In this document: piece by piece, positions 33,701-45,340 of the stretch
Numbering within the stretch: position 1 is the stretch's first letter
Layout: the number at the start of each line of letters is the position of its first letter
DNA from: Xenoacremonium recifei
Taxonomy: Eukaryota > Ascomycota > Sordariomycetes > Hypocreales > Nectriaceae
Direction of reading: 5' to 3'
Assembly: GCA_012184525.1 (NCBI GenBank)
Contig: WOFQ01000025.1
Coordinates: forward strand, 372,001-436,000
DNA length: 64,000 nucleotides
The notes under the pieces: generated by a model
Told to the model about the DNA's origin: nothing
The model's database searches: none
The model's input: only the letters and a program-made list of their open reading frames with translations
Program-made: the position numbers and the translations under genes

Positions 33701-34399
33701 AGCGACACTCACTTCGACAGCCTCAAGCACGCCCACGCAAACACTACCAGAAATAGTCTGGGAGGAATGGTCAAGCACCGAGGAGTCGTCCGATGATGAT
33801 GACGCAGCTGCAGACTATGCTCAATCTGAGATCGACTCTTTATATGGTACAACAACAGCTCCTCCTACAAGTACTACTGCTGTCCAAACTACCACGGAGG
33901 CCCCGACAACAACAGAAGAGCCCATGACTACATCAGTTCCTCCTCCGCCCACTTCTACCCAAAGCATTACGCCTCTTGCAACTGGTGCATTGACCTGCAA
34001 TGATGAGGCCAACTACCCCGGCCATGCTGATATTCCAGAATCGGGCGTTGAGGATGTTGCTGAGAAGTTCTGTGCTGCTTATATAGCAGATCCTTTAGTT
34101 GGATACCCGTACAATGATACGCGCATTGAAGACGACGGGTATGATGACCGGTACCGACTAAGTATCCAATGGATAGATGGCTGTGTGACTACGGTGGACC
34201 AAATGAGTCCGAATGAACCACTATCAGGAACATCCTGCGAGGATGTATTTGAAGCTGCTTGGAAACAATGTGAGTATATTCTTCCTGTTACTCGGCGTAC
34301 TGTTTGTGCTGACTGACTGGTTCTATAGGCAATAATGGTGGTGTGGGTGGTGCTTTAGCTATAGGCTGTCTTCAGTATGAGATCGACGCCGGTATTTAG
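30704..34399 (+). CDS. Large Ser/Thr-rich secreted adhesin-like protein
   Basis: A 1,154-aa surface protein in five exons (30704-30893, 30965-33323, 33370-33456, 33512-34269, 34329-34399). Signal peptide about 1-22. A Cys-dense module (about 25-110) with SCLVRDQC, GHACCGEGCCPEGWRC and AGCNGAC follows. Then comes a stalk of about 650 residues dominated by Ser, Thr, Gly and Gln, with loose repeats of the (S/T)GTxT(D/G)TQ kind. A distinctive segment DIWFFDICLGSISAWHVILPPGTYPLG leads to a Pro-rich junction and WPQFTVGPDNEPTFSSEPSDCETE. That last combination is known from C-terminal parts of fungal subgroup C chitinases and related wall proteins. A final Cys-bearing domain ends YEIDAGI. No catalytic domain is seen. 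The 3' acceptor of intron 1 (AAAG, 30964) was chosen because it gives the smoothest Cys pattern. Confidence 0.75.
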
Positions 34400-35037
34400 A
34401 GGTAGTACTCTACGAGTAGCGACATAATCTCGGCTTCGACTCCATATGCTTAGACTGAGATATTGCTTCGGTGCACAATTTCCAAAACCCGCGGTGGGCT
34501 GATAACGCGCCAAGTGAAATAAGACGACTTCAAATCAGTGGTACTATATTAGAGAATCAATACCACATGGATTTTCTAAACGATGAAAGAATTGAAAAAT
34601 GCCTAACCTGAAATGGACCAAAAATGCAAAAAAAAAATCGGCAGGAAACCACTCGATTCCTCTTAAGTTGTTTCGTGCAGCTATACTCAAGAAGCTCTTT
34701 TACGGCTAATAACATATTCACGTGACTGCTGGGTAGCCCAGACATAATAGCTCTTTGCAACACCCCGTATTAAACAACCCTAAAGTGACGATTAATTATG
34801 GACAGCAATTACTGATGGTGCTAACAGGTATCAGGCTTGCCCGCATCCACTTGCCTGCGCCACCCGGCAAACTGGTGCCGAGATGGTCGACGCGGGGCAA
34901 TATAAGGTATTATTACGACTTGCTCCCTGCATCCGGCTTATTTCATCTTTTACTTGTCAAAAATTCGTCAAACAATCCGCTGTCGAGCGCATTTCCATCA
35001 CCACCAACTCGAATTTGCGCTTCGAGGCAAACAAGCT
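34400..35037. other. Intergenic upstream of the CUE-vWA gene
   Basis: 3' flank of the adhesin-like gene and upstream region of the next gene. No gene is seen. Confidence 0.5.
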
Positions 35038-37593
35038 ATGGCAGACGTGGTTCAGTGGGCGCTGCCTCAGCTACGGAGTCTTTTGCCACTTGACGACGCC
35101 GAGCTATTGGAAGCTCTGACCTACACAAACAGCCTACCCGATGCTGAAGCAGGTGATCACCTGCAATCCTTGGTGGGCGACTCCCCCAAGGCGATCAGCT
35201 TTGTGTCGTCATACGTGAGACGCCGGGGGCTTGCACAGGATACGTTGACCAAGAACACAGTGGATGGACCAAAAAATCTCCCTCTTCCAGATTCTAAGAG
35301 TATCGCATCAATCAAACAGAGTGGAGGCCTCGGTAGCTCTTCCAAGGAAGTAAGTGATGGACATGCAAAGGCAAAGAGCGACGATGGAGACTCTCTGCCA
35401 CCTACGTACGCTGCTACAGTGCCACCACCGACGGGAACTCGAGCGATAAGGTCGCATGAGCACACCAATCAAGTCATCGATGCGGAGAGGGTGCGAGCTC
35501 GAGATGAGGTGAGTTTTGGCTTCTTCATTGAACCCCAAGATGCACAGTTGGAGAAAGAATCGTGGGCACAAGCAATTTTACTAACCCTCCTTAGCAATAC
35601 ATGCAGCAAGCTCTCCAAAACCTTCAGTACCAACTGAATATCTTCAACTCTGAAATCGAGCCCGAGCATGAGGCCGACTTCATCTGCAGCTGTCCTGTCC
35701 ATCAGTACTTGCAGATGAAGTATAACCGTCTTCCTGTCCAAGAAATGTGGGCAAAGGCGGTTATGTACCCAGGTTAGTTGCGTGCGAGTCTTCTTCACTC
35801 CTTGCTGTCTCTGACATCCAACCTTTACCATTTCGTTGAATCGAGACGATGTTCCAGGCTCATATATCACTCCTAGGTGAGACTTTCTACAGTGACTCAC
35901 CATCTCTTGGCACATTTTTCGGTACAAATCCATACTTGACTCGTGGATACTCGCCATATGGTTATTGGCAAGGATCAAGAGGGTATGCCTTTCAGAGGCC
36001 GATCCCCTCCTCGCATGCAGCTTGGATCCACCGAAGCATACAGCTGAACAACCAGCTGAATGAAGAATCCCAAGCTAGAGTCGACAGGTACGAACCAAAA
36101 GTCAATATTTGGGACGAGAAATCATACATCGAAGACCTGGGAAATATGAGCCTCGACGACGAGCGTGGCAGCAAGGACAAAGAATCAAGGCGGATCAGTG
36201 TCATGAACTCTGCCGGTGCGTCTAAAGAGAAGGAAAGGTCTCGGTTCTCCTTTAGGAACGCCATTGGAATTAAAACATCCGAGCAGAAGGCCGTTGAGAA
36301 GGGTGATAAACTGCGGACCGCCATCTTGGCTGAGGAGTCCGGCCGCTGGCCAAACGAAAGCTTGAGAGGCCTTGTGTATAGCTATCAGGAAAAGGTAGGG
36401 ATGCTGGGCAAGATTGGCCAACTACGTGCCACATGCCCCCTCCAGTATTTGCACCTCCTTAGGGCCGGATACTTCGAGCCCATCCCTGTAGCGTGGGCAA
36501 CACAAGCATCTAACCCCATGAAGTTCAGTATCGAAGCCCAAGTTGGCTGGAGGGGCATCACCCCCAAATGGCGAGGCTACGAGGACTTGGCGGAAGAGCG
36601 TCTATATTGGGTCCTCAACCACCGGGAAGGTAGTACCGGCACAAGGATGAAGCCAGATTTCATCTCTGCGCTGACAATGGCCCGGGAAAGAATGGCAAGA
36701 GCAGTAGAACCGCCGCCGATGTATTATTCCGTGAACGACACGTGCCAATCGCAGCACACATCGACGGGCAGCTACTCGAAGCAGGTGATGCCTGCCCCGT
36801 TCCATTCGGTTGATCGACCCGAATTGCCGACTGACGACACTATGATTCTTCTGGATGTTTCCGGATCTATGGATTTTGATCCAATGCGGCCCATATACAA
36901 CCAGTATCTTATCATTGGGTTTGAGAAGTCATGGCAGCCAAAGAACAAAGGTCGAAGCTACGAATCCGTGGCACTTGAATCGCAGTGCTAATCTGAAATG
37001 CAGACGTTGCTAAAGCCATAATCCGACGCTTCACCGATGCTATGACCAACCATGATCACTCATTCGACGGTTACGACCTAGTGACCTTTGCCAATAACGG
37101 TCAGCACATTGGCAAGATCCAGCACAAGAATCTGGACTCCTCATGGTCACGCATCCGCTTCGGCGGCGGCACCAGGGTCATGACCGGCTGGCAACTAGTA
37201 AAAGAACTACATTTTCGCAAGCACTCGCAGTCTGCGACGCACCACCCCATCTTTGGATGGCAGGCTGGTCCAGAAACTCCCATGCTGCGCCTGCTGCTTC
37301 TGCTGGACGGCGAAGCCACCGATATGGATGAATTTGAACTTGATCTCCTCGGACTCAATTGGTGTACAGTCACGGTATTTTTGATAGGAGTGGACGGTTG
37401 TCCTCACCACCATCGCCATGCTAATGAGCTTCAACGGATCAGTGACGTTAACCCTCATGTTTCGTTTGTAGACGCGCAGGGCAACTTCCCAGAGCGATTT
37501 GTCACGCACGAGCTGCTGAAGCGGCACTTGGGGTACGACATTTCTATGCAGGAATTTGAGCAGATGGAAGAGCTGCCGCCCTACATATTATAA
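35038..37593 (+). CDS. CUE-like and von Willebrand factor A domain protein
   Basis: A 770-aa cytosolic protein in four exons (35038-35508, 35595-35772, 35877-36950, 37004-37593). The first about 55 residues, ALPQLRSLLPLDD..LLEALTY, look like the CUE-type ubiquitin-binding fold found in several fungal proteins. A disordered linker and a predicted coiled helix (QQALQNLQYQLNIFNSEIE) follow. The middle section has a conserved ETFYSDSPSLGTFFG segment. The vWA fold begins at MILLDVSGSMDFDP, an intact DxSxS MIDAS motif, and continues with FTDAMTNHDHSFDGYDLVTFA and FGGGTRVMTGW. The last intron uses a weak GTCGAA donor at 36951, chosen because it yields the family-like NKDVAKAI. The function is unknown; such proteins are uncharacterised in fungi. 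Confidence 0.82.
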
Positions 37594-38638
37594 TTCATAT
37601 CAGGGGTTGATGTTCTCGAAGATTAATAATATATCTCTTAGATTTCAACATATCTTTCCTGGGGACTATTTACGTCACGGATTTCTGTAACTAGGCATCC
37701 AGACGGGAGGATGCCTGTGGGTGCAGCACCAGGAGCATGGATCTTGATGGAGGCCTCGATCTACCTGAATTATGGATGTACGGTTGCAAGAGCTAATCCT
37801 GTTTGGCTCACTGGATGCCTGGGATTAACCCTCGACTGGCAAACGATTACCCTATAGGCCACCCACATTACCACACTTTCTTAACACACTGTCGTAATTG
37901 TTAGTAATTACAACATATCCAGTGATTGTTCATCGAAACCGCCATTAAACTACTTGCTAGCGCTTGGGCATTGCTTTATCCATGGGTCATCGTGAGAGAG
38001 AAAATATCATTGGATATTCATTATCGGTACTATCACGTTTTTCGGCCGTTTGTCAAAGCGCGGTGTGTTGCCGCTAGAGGGATAAATGAGAAATAAGTAG
38101 GCCTTGAATAAATCTATATACACAGACTTGTTCCAGTTCAATAAAGTTGTAATATAATTCCTGTGTAATATAAATGTGATCTTTTAGTATTTCATTTATC
38201 TAAGTGGTGCCAACGCACACAACTAGGGGTCTCTATCTTGTCATAAAAGGGCTAGTGAATGTGCATATCATGCATAATGGTGTCCGTGTTTCAAATGAAG
38301 TATGTGTAGGAATGTCGGAATGTGGACAGCCATGTCTGTAATATGCACGAGCACCAAACTGAATATAGGTCATTGAGGACCAAAAATGTATATCACGGTA
38401 CGCAGAGTACATCGTTTAGAGTAGGATCTTCTTCGTTGAAGGATTCATCATGGGTGTAAGTAAATAATGCCCAACACGACGTCGCAGTGCTAGGAGCGAA
38501 TCCTGGATAGATGCATGCTATCAGAACTGATTGAAGCGGCGTGGCATCATGGTTTCAGAAAACTCTTTTTCTCAAGTTTCTGCATATCAATCGATTTTGG
38601 CCAAACCCACTTGTCGGAGAAACACAACAGTAAACACC
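37594..38638. other. Intergenic, no gene recognised
   Basis: About 1 kb between two rightward genes. AT-rich around 38090-38180. The open frame of the next gene extends back to 38531, but its first part is not counted as coding. Confidence 0.5.
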
Positions 38639-39748
38639 ATGGCGACTTTGAATGCCAGTTTGCCTGTTGGTGAGGAGACAATAAACTCCACCGAACCTCT
38701 ACCCCTTGTTGTAGAGGACCTCACAGCAGCATGGTTCTCCAAAATACTGGGCTCGCCGGTGTCCCAGGTCTCAATTGTGGAAGAGATCCATGGCACAGCC
38801 TCGAAAATCCTCGTCGGCTTGGCTTACAAGAACTTCGCCTCTGGCCCTGCCCGACTCTGTGTCAAAGGAGGGTTCAATCCGACTCTGCTAGCCATTCACC
38901 CAGCTCTTTTCTTTGTATATCGCCTTGAAGCTGAGTTCTACCATCGAATTGGCCCAACTGTCAGCATGCGTCTTCCTCTATCTTTTTTTTGCGGAACAAA
39001 TCCCGTCAGTGGCCAGGGAATAGTCGTTCTGGCTGACCTCAAGGCTGAGGTTTTTCCATTTGGCGACCCATTGGAAGCTTGGACTCCTGATCGTGTTCGA
39101 GCTGGCGTGGAACAGCTAGCCATCTTGCATGCTAGCACATGGGGCGCCAAATCCGAGGACTTTCCGTGGCTGAAAACAGCCTTTTCTCTCAGAGATGTGA
39201 TCACGTCAATGTTGAGTCAGGAAGAGTGGGATAAAAGATTCCTCGGCGATGCAAAGCCTCCGGTGCCGGACTACCTGGTAGACCGCGAGCGTATTATGGC
39301 CGCGTATGAGACTCTCTGGAGGACAACAGACTCCAAAATGAACTGCATCTTGCACGGAGACGCTCATATTGGAAACACTTTCATCACTACTTTAGGAGAA
39401 CCTGGTTTCTTGGACTGGCAAGGCATTCACGCGGGCTCCGCTATACATGATGTTGCCTACTTCATTGTTGGTTCTCTTTCTATCGAGGATCGGTGTAAGA
39501 ACGAAGAAGAGCTTTTCCAGCATTATCTCGACGCATTGTACAAGATGGGCCGCCCCAAGTTTGAGAAGGAAGAAGTTTGGGATGAGTATCGGAAGCATAA
39601 CTTGCATGGCTTTGCATGGGCTCTCACAGGACCTATGATGCAGACAAAGGAACGAGTAGATATCATGTCTCAGAGACATTGCGCTGCGATCTTGGATCAC
39701 AAGAGTCTGGAGCTTCTTGAAGCACTTACGGGGCAAGGAGAGGAATAG
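38639..39748 (+). CDS. Aminoglycoside phosphotransferase / ecdysteroid kinase-like protein
   Basis: A kinase-fold protein of 369 aa, single exon, probably phosphorylating a small hydroxylated molecule. The Brenner motif LHGDAHIGNTF (catalytic Asp near residue 240) and the metal-binding GFLDWQG about 22 residues later are both intact. A Lys in RLCVKGGF near residue 80 is a candidate ATP-binding lysine. The open frame begins at an ATG at 38531, but the ATG at 38639 (MATLNAS, in context CACCATGG) has a better initiation context and matches the expected domain edge. Similar fungal genes are annotated as CHK-kinase-like or APH-family proteins; the substrate is unknown. Its neighbours give no clear pathway. 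Confidence 0.83.
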   Translation: MATLNASLPVGEETINSTEPLPLVVEDLTAAWFSKILGSPVSQVSIVEEIHGTASKILVGLAYKNFASGPARLCVKGGFNPTLLAIHPALFFVYRLEAEFYHRIGPTVSMRLPLSFFCGTNPVSGQGIVVLADLKAEVFPFGDPLEAWTPDRVRAGVEQLAILHASTWGAKSEDFPWLKTAFSLRDVITSMLSQEEWDKRFLGDAKPPVPDYLVDRERIMAAYETLWRTTDSKMNCILHGDAHIGNTFITTLGEPGFLDWQGIHAGSAIHDVAYFIVGSLSIEDRCKNEEELFQHYLDALYKMGRPKFEKEEVWDEYRKHNLHGFAWALTGPMMQTKERVDIMSQRHCAAILDHKSLELLEALTGQGEE

Positions 39749-40422
39749 CTTGTTGTCGGTCTAGAGACTTAGGGTGAAAACGGATGGTAGTACTCTGCCG
39801 TAAATGATCGATAATGAACTATTCAATGAAAATTTAGAATACTATGCGTTAAGAATCGTAATCGGTTTTTTGAAGAACTTTTCCGGAATGATCATAGCAG
39901 TATAAATTGGCTCGCTTACAAAGAAAAGAGACTAGTTGGTAAAGTCTTCTCCCATCGCTTGACGGGATCCCGATATCCCAACCAGCCCTGTGTTTGCTCC
40001 TCGCGCTTGGGGTGATAATTTATAACACTAGATATATTGGATCTGTTGCGTCTACTTAGAATATATACCTGCCTCCTATTATTCCAATAAAGCTTCTCGA
40101 CTGTTTCCTCAAGAAAGAAGATACCATGACCAACGACGTCCAATAGCGTTCCGGAGAGACTTTAAGAGACTTTGGGGAGCAGGTTCTGATGCGTTTAACT
40201 GGACAGTTTCCTATGTTAGCCCGTCACCAGTCTGAACCCAAGTTTCCAAAGCGTTGAGAAACTGCAAGGTGTATTGCAAGTAATGGAATGATGATGGAGT
40301 TTTAGATTGTCTTTCTTCGGCCAAAGCCTCAGGAAATCCACGTTTGAGATCCCAATTCGTATATTCCTGTTCTGTGATTTCCCTGGCGAGTCTTGCAATA
40401 TCATATTCTATTTACTTCATAG
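39749..40422. other. Convergent intergenic region, no gene seen
   Basis: Lies between the 3' ends of the phosphotransferase and the following regulator. AT-rich; small frames only. Confidence 0.5.
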
Positions 40423-42250
40423 TTATATTGTGGTATTGCTACCTTTTTGGAATATGAATGTTTGTTCCCATTCTGCTAACACACGTCGATAATGCAGGAT
40501 TACAGGTGTGACTGGGCAGTCTGGCAGTACCATGTGGATCTCGCAGATCCTGTTTTGAAGCGGCGCTGTTCGCCCCTCTGGGGCGCTTGCAAGAGAAAAA
40601 TCATCGTAATCCCAGTTCAGATCTCTGTGAAAGTCTTCCTCTTCGATCTCCATGACTCGACGCGCAACGCAAGAGGCCGTTCGAGAGTCCCACATCCCCT
40701 CCCGATATGAGGTTGTCTCAATCAGCCGGATTGCATGGAGCCGAATGCAGTGGACTCGGCACTTAACACTGGTGTAATAGAGCGGAGCGATCCAACCTAT
40801 ATCGACTATGCAGCTTGACATGTGGATGCGAGGCCATCGGATAGGCGTCCCCTGAAGGTCTGGCTGTCCCGCCTTCCACATAACGATGGATCTGTTAAGA
40901 ATAGAGGAGAAGCGCTGAGTGTGACGGTCGAAGACAGACTCATCTTCAAAACGTAGGCATGTGTCTGCCATAATAGCGGCCATGTTGTGGTACAAGATCA
41001 GCAAGCCATAGGTGAGACCTCTGGAATCCTGGTCTAGCATGCAGTCAGTAGACACTTCAAGGGTTTGAAGGCTGCTAGCGATTTCCATTGTAATGTCTCT
41101 CTGGTAATAGAACAAAGTATTGAGATGTTTCGGGTCGAGATTTTCGGAAATCTGCTGGCGGCGCCCCAGCTCGGTAAGGTAAAATATTCGACCAAGAAAA
41201 CTTTCAATTTGCCTCCAAGCCTGGGCAACGGAGAGGTAGACCGCAGGAATGTGCGACGAACGCTCGGTGGTGTGGAGGGCTTGGTAGGGATAATTATGAA
41301 TGTCTCCAAATAGCTTCGACTGGAGGTCCAATCGACAGAAAGCTTTGAAGATGGCATCGTCAACCGGATCTGGGGCAGACTGAAAGAGCAGTATGCCGTC
41401 GTGTTCGTCAGTAGGCACGCCCAGCTCTCGGAGCAGCCTCAGCCCGTTGTCCAGGTGCGTCTGCGCCACCGCCACGTGACCTCGCAGGAGCTCCAAGCAG
41501 ACGAGAACAAAACAGGTCATAAGGGTCGCCCGCAATGACGCCTTATCTGTGATTGAAAATGGCGGTAAGAGGTGCTGGATGGCTCGGCTGTAGTGCTGCA
41601 GCACAACCTCCTCCTGCTCGTCAGGTTTGGTAAGGGAATAAATCTCTCCGTATGCTCGTCGCCTTTGCCTGCTTTCATTGCGGTCGCCGGCCCCGCTCTC
41701 GTAAATGTCTCGTCTATGTAATGCGCTTAGCGACAAGACAGCGTGGAATACAGCAGGCTCACTCGGGCACGCCGCACACAGTAAGGTGTCAAATAGAGCC
41801 AGTGTAGAGGCGCCAGATATCTTTTTGGACGTACGACACCGGAACCACTCGAAGCACTCCTGGTCTATTGCCGTACTAAAGAACGAGAAGCCAAGCGCAG
41901 GTCGCAGGTAGCCCATGGCAGTGCCATTGAAGCTGAGGTGAGATTGCGCGGGAGGCAGCTGATCAAGGGGTTTCCTTGCGGTGCTGTTCCAGACGCCGTA
42001 ACCATCACATTTTCGACCAGTGGAAACGCAACGTCGACAGCATGGGCGTGTCTCGTCACATTTGACCTTTCGAATCCTGCCATGCTATCAGCCAGGCCAT
42101 CCTCATCTCGGGGGACATAGCCGGGGGAAAACGTAGCCGACGGCACCGGTCCACGGAAACTTACTTGCAAGTCCGACAGCCGGTCTTGACTTGCACCCTC
42201 TTCACCCTGCCGTGGCCGCTCGGATTGCAAGGCCTACTCTCGCTGCCCAT
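40423..42250 (-). CDS. Zn(II)2Cys6 transcription factor
   Basis: A nuclear C6 regulator of 579 aa in two exons (42250-42165, 42076-40423). The 88-nt intron splits the zinc cluster. Joining gives TGCRTCKIRKVKCDE, then C-C-R-R-C and RKCDGYG, spacing C-x2-C-x6-C-x5-C-x3-C-x6-C with an extra Cys beside the fourth. The start ATG at 42250 opens MGSESRPC. The body carries the fungal_trans_2 type region with ECFEWFRCRTSKKISG near residue 100 and HAVLSLSALHRRD following. The C-terminal VARRVMEIEEEDFHRDLNWDYDDF is duplicated as a decayed copy at about 45244-45312. It is divergent from the aldo-keto reductase gene, which is its likeliest target (inference). Confidence 0.88.
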
Positions 42251-42806
42251 GCTTAGAGCACAGGAGACAATTACACCACAGCCACGTGTTACTTGTTATT
42301 CTGTTCTCGCCTAGGGTGCGGAAAGTTGGACGATTAACGGTGATGAGGTTTGGGGAAAGACATTTACTACGTGGGCATCAACCGGACCCTAAGAAGTTTA
42401 CAACAGCCCATAGTATTTCTGGCTCCCATTGCTATTGGTAAAGAATCTGATGCCCACATAAAATTGAGACTAGGGAAAATCCACGGTTGGATGATTGAAT
42501 GTGGATCCATATATCAAGATTCTATGATCCTATTGGCTTGGTCGGGGTTTCGACACGACGATTGGCAAAGTTCAACTGAAGCCCAAGTATCATGAAAACA
42601 CCGAGACCCCGTGTAGTCTTCAATTTTGGAACCCAATCTTCACCGCTGGACAAGTTTGCGGAATTAACGGGAAGTCTTGCTCCGCTAAGACCGATACTTC
42701 TTGCAAACTAAGGATTTTAAATACCCTTCTGCGACCTCCTAGCAGCTGTCTTGGTTGGCATGCAAATCTTGTAACTCGTCTAACTTACCTTATCGCATAT
42801 ACAAAC
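42251..42806. promoter_or_regulatory. Divergent promoter of C6 regulator and aldo-keto reductase
   Basis: A 556-bp region between two divergent starts. A perfect CACGTG E-box lies at 42283-42288, close to the regulator start. No other element stood out. Confidence 0.35.
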
Positions 42807-44088
42807 ATGACTACAAGGGCGGTGCCACGACGCAAACTAGGCAAAGACGGCCCAAGCATTCCACCAATGGGATTTGGGCTTATGACCATTGCTGGTGCTC
42901 ACGGCGGCCGACCCAGCGAGGAGGCACAGTTCGCGATTCTAGACCGTGCTCTCGAGTTAGGGAACATATTTTGGGATACCTCTGAGTACGTCATAGGTTG
43001 CGATTGCTTGTACTAGTGAAAGCCACCCCCGTATGCTTATTACTTACAGCATATACACTGATAATTTGGAAGTGCTGGCAAAATGGTTCAGGCGTACCGG
43101 CAAGCGGAACGAGATCTTCCTTGCGTCCAAATTTGGCCTTATCATGAAGGATGGCCTTGAAAAAAAGGAACAGGTTGACAGCTCTGCTGAATACTGCAAG
43201 GACGCCTGTGACAAGAGCCTCCAGCGTTTGGGCGTAGACTTCATAGACCTGTGTAAGTAGCGACAGGACCCCACCGGTCGCGGGTAGTTGTTAACTTGCC
43301 CGGATGTCTGGTATTGCTATTCATTAAAGTGCAGCTGACTGAGCTATTCATGCATTATAGACTACGTTCATCATATTAACCCACAGACGCCCATCGAGGA
43401 AACGATGCGTGCTATGGTGGAACTAAAAGAGTGCGTTAATTGTCTTGCCAATTTCGTATTTCCCTTACGATATGACATTCTAATGACACCTAATACATCT
43501 AGAGAAGGCAAAATCAGACACATCGGGCTTTGCGCGCTCAGCTCGGCCACCCTACTGCGCGCGTATAAAATCTCGCCTGTCGCTGCCGTGCAAGTGGAAT
43601 ACTCGGCCGTAGTTACGGATATCGAGGGTGAGCATGGGACCAACCTCCTGCAGACCTGTCGGGAGCTCGGTGTCGCGGTTGTGTGTTTCGGCCCCATTGG
43701 GCGCGGCTTGCTCACGGGCACAGTTACTGCGGGCAGCGGATCTCTGTCTAAGCCGGGCGACATCCGCATGACGTGGGTGCCCCGTTTCCAAGAGGGTAAC
43801 CTGGAGAAGAACCTGAAGTTGGTCGAGAAGTTCAAAGGCTTAGCGGAGAAGAAAGGGTGCTCCTCGGCGCAGCTCGCTCTCGCGTGGGTTCTCAAACAGG
43901 GTGAAGACATTTTTCCAATCCCCGGGACTAAGAACGTCGAGTACCTGGAGGCAAACTGGGCGGCCATCGACATTCATCTCACTGATGTGGAGGAGTCGCA
44001 GATCCGGCAGCTGGTTATGAGTTCAGAGCTGGCCGGTTTTGAAACTCATTCCAGTGCCTACGTGGACACGAAGAGTCTAGTCGAGTAG
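42807..44088 (+). CDS. Aldo/keto reductase (AKR13-like)
   Basis: An NADPH-dependent oxidoreductase of 345 aa in four exons (42807-42985, 43050-43252, 43361-43430, 43503-44088). The catalytic tetrad is visible after splicing: Asp and Tyr in FWDTSDIYTDN (about 60), Lys in FLASKFG (about 85) and His in YYVHHINP. The cofactor-binding part shows GKIRHIGLC, AVQVEYS and FPIPGTKNVEYLEANW near the C-terminus. The first exon ends inside the DTSD motif, and skipping the introns would lose both Tyr and His. Fungal relatives reduce aldehydes and ketones of aromatic or polyketide compounds; the substrate here is unknown. It is divergent from a C6 regulator. Confidence 0.9.
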
Positions 44089-44599
44089 CTGCAATTACAT
44101 TAATTATTTGCTCGTTTTCGACATTAATTTTAGTAGAAATCTCCTTTTCTGCGTTTCATACTCCTATTATAACGATTTGGTTGCCCAACTAGAAGGTGGC
44201 ATAACCCAACGCATTATGACATAATATGTGTAAGAGATTGCAATTGGACGGAAAATGGATAGGTAAGATGAACACTCTGCAATCACGTGTCGTATAGGGC
44301 AAATAAGGAGATATGGATAATCGATATAAAACGCGTGAGAAACCTCAGTCTGAAAAAGCGGCCTTTTATACATTTTATACATGTATTAACTTAATTACTT
44401 TGAAGTCTTTTAACCAAACAACTAACGCCCATAGGAACACCCATTGTGATCTCGCCACGACATCACTTAAAAAGGAGTCAGCAATAGTGCAAATGGCGAA
44501 CTAATTGGGATGCTCCCGAAGCCTATGCCCGCCCTAAGTCCCGATGCTGTGGACAGAAATTGGCCTGGTTAAGTCTTGACCAAACGAATTTTTAAAGAC
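44089..44599. other. Intergenic, no gene seen
   Basis: The AT-rich 3' flank of the aldo-keto reductase gene, leading into the NACHT relic. Confidence 0.45.
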
Positions 44600-45170
44600 A
44601 TCCCAAAGCCGATTTGAGATACAGAGCTTGATGTTTGACGACTTAGCAAGGCCAAGCAATAAGGTGCAGACATCTTGATAATCGTCCCCCTTATCTCCCT
44701 TGAATTCTTCCAGTCCGTCTATAAAGAAGCAGTACTTGACCTTGACCGGGAGACCTTAATGAAACTCAACTGCATGGACAGTTGATCTAGTTGTGAGACC
44801 TTTCAGGATTGCTCGCGAATGTCAGGGAGGTTGTTGACTGCCCAACGGTGGTAGTAGAGGATTGGGATCAAGTCAGGTGCACTAGAGAGCACATCGCGAA
44901 CGATGGAACGTAAACGACCTTCCTGAGACTTTTGCATCACAGGTCCTTAGCTCCAGAACAAGTGGATTGCAATAATGGCTTTATTTGGGGCCGCCAATTT
45001 GTTCAGACCGTCGCATGTGCTGACCTAGTCGGCAGCGAACTTGATAAGGGTTGATTTTCCAAAGCCAGTTTTTCCGGTAATCCAAAAGTAACCGTGTCTT
45101 CTCTCCACCCAATCTTCCAAGCTAATGAATGGGGCCTCTCCGGAAGATTACAAAGGCATGAGTCGGTTCC
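44600..45170 (-). pseudogene. Relic of a NACHT-domain (STAND/NLR-like) gene
   Basis: Read leftward, the DNA encodes recognisable pieces of a NACHT nucleotide-binding domain. A Walker A region FWITGKTGFGKSTLIKF lies at about 45045-45090. KSQEGRLRSIVRDVL and APDLIPIL come next, then a Walker B region KYCFFIDGLEEF at about 44700-44735 and NIKLCISN near 44612-44633. At least three in-frame stop codons interrupt it, and a frame change is needed before the Walker B part. No start, effector or repeat domain remains. Intact relatives are intracellular receptors in fungal non-self recognition. This is a fragment, not a working gene. Confidence 0.7.
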
Positions 45171-45179
45171 TAAGCGAAG

Positions 45180-45340
45180 TTGTGCCTGTTGTGTAGGGGC
45201 TCATCACCAGTCTCCTCCATTTTTGCCTCCAACAGTTGAGAAGAAAATCATCATAATCCTGGTTCAGGTCTCCGTGAAAGTTCTCCTCCTCGATCACCAT
45301 GACTCGACGCGCGCAAAGAAAATACTCTATATCGAGGGGC
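45180..45340 (-). pseudogene. Relic of a Zn(II)2Cys6 regulator C-terminus, paralogous to the gene at 40423-42250
   Basis: Positions 45244-45312 align without gaps to 40597-40665, which codes the regulator's VARRVMEIEEEDFHRDLNWDYDDF. I count 60 of 69 identical bases. Eight of the nine differences are transitions. Translated, the relic reads ARRVMVIEEENFHGDLNQ and then decays. It abuts the NACHT relic, so the two fragments may have arrived or decayed together. Confidence 0.7.

Noticed and set aside
41865..42230. Open frame overlapping the start of the regulator at 40423-42250
   Set aside because: It runs through the 88-nt intron in the wrong frame; the zinc cluster is recovered only by splicing to the ATG at 42250.
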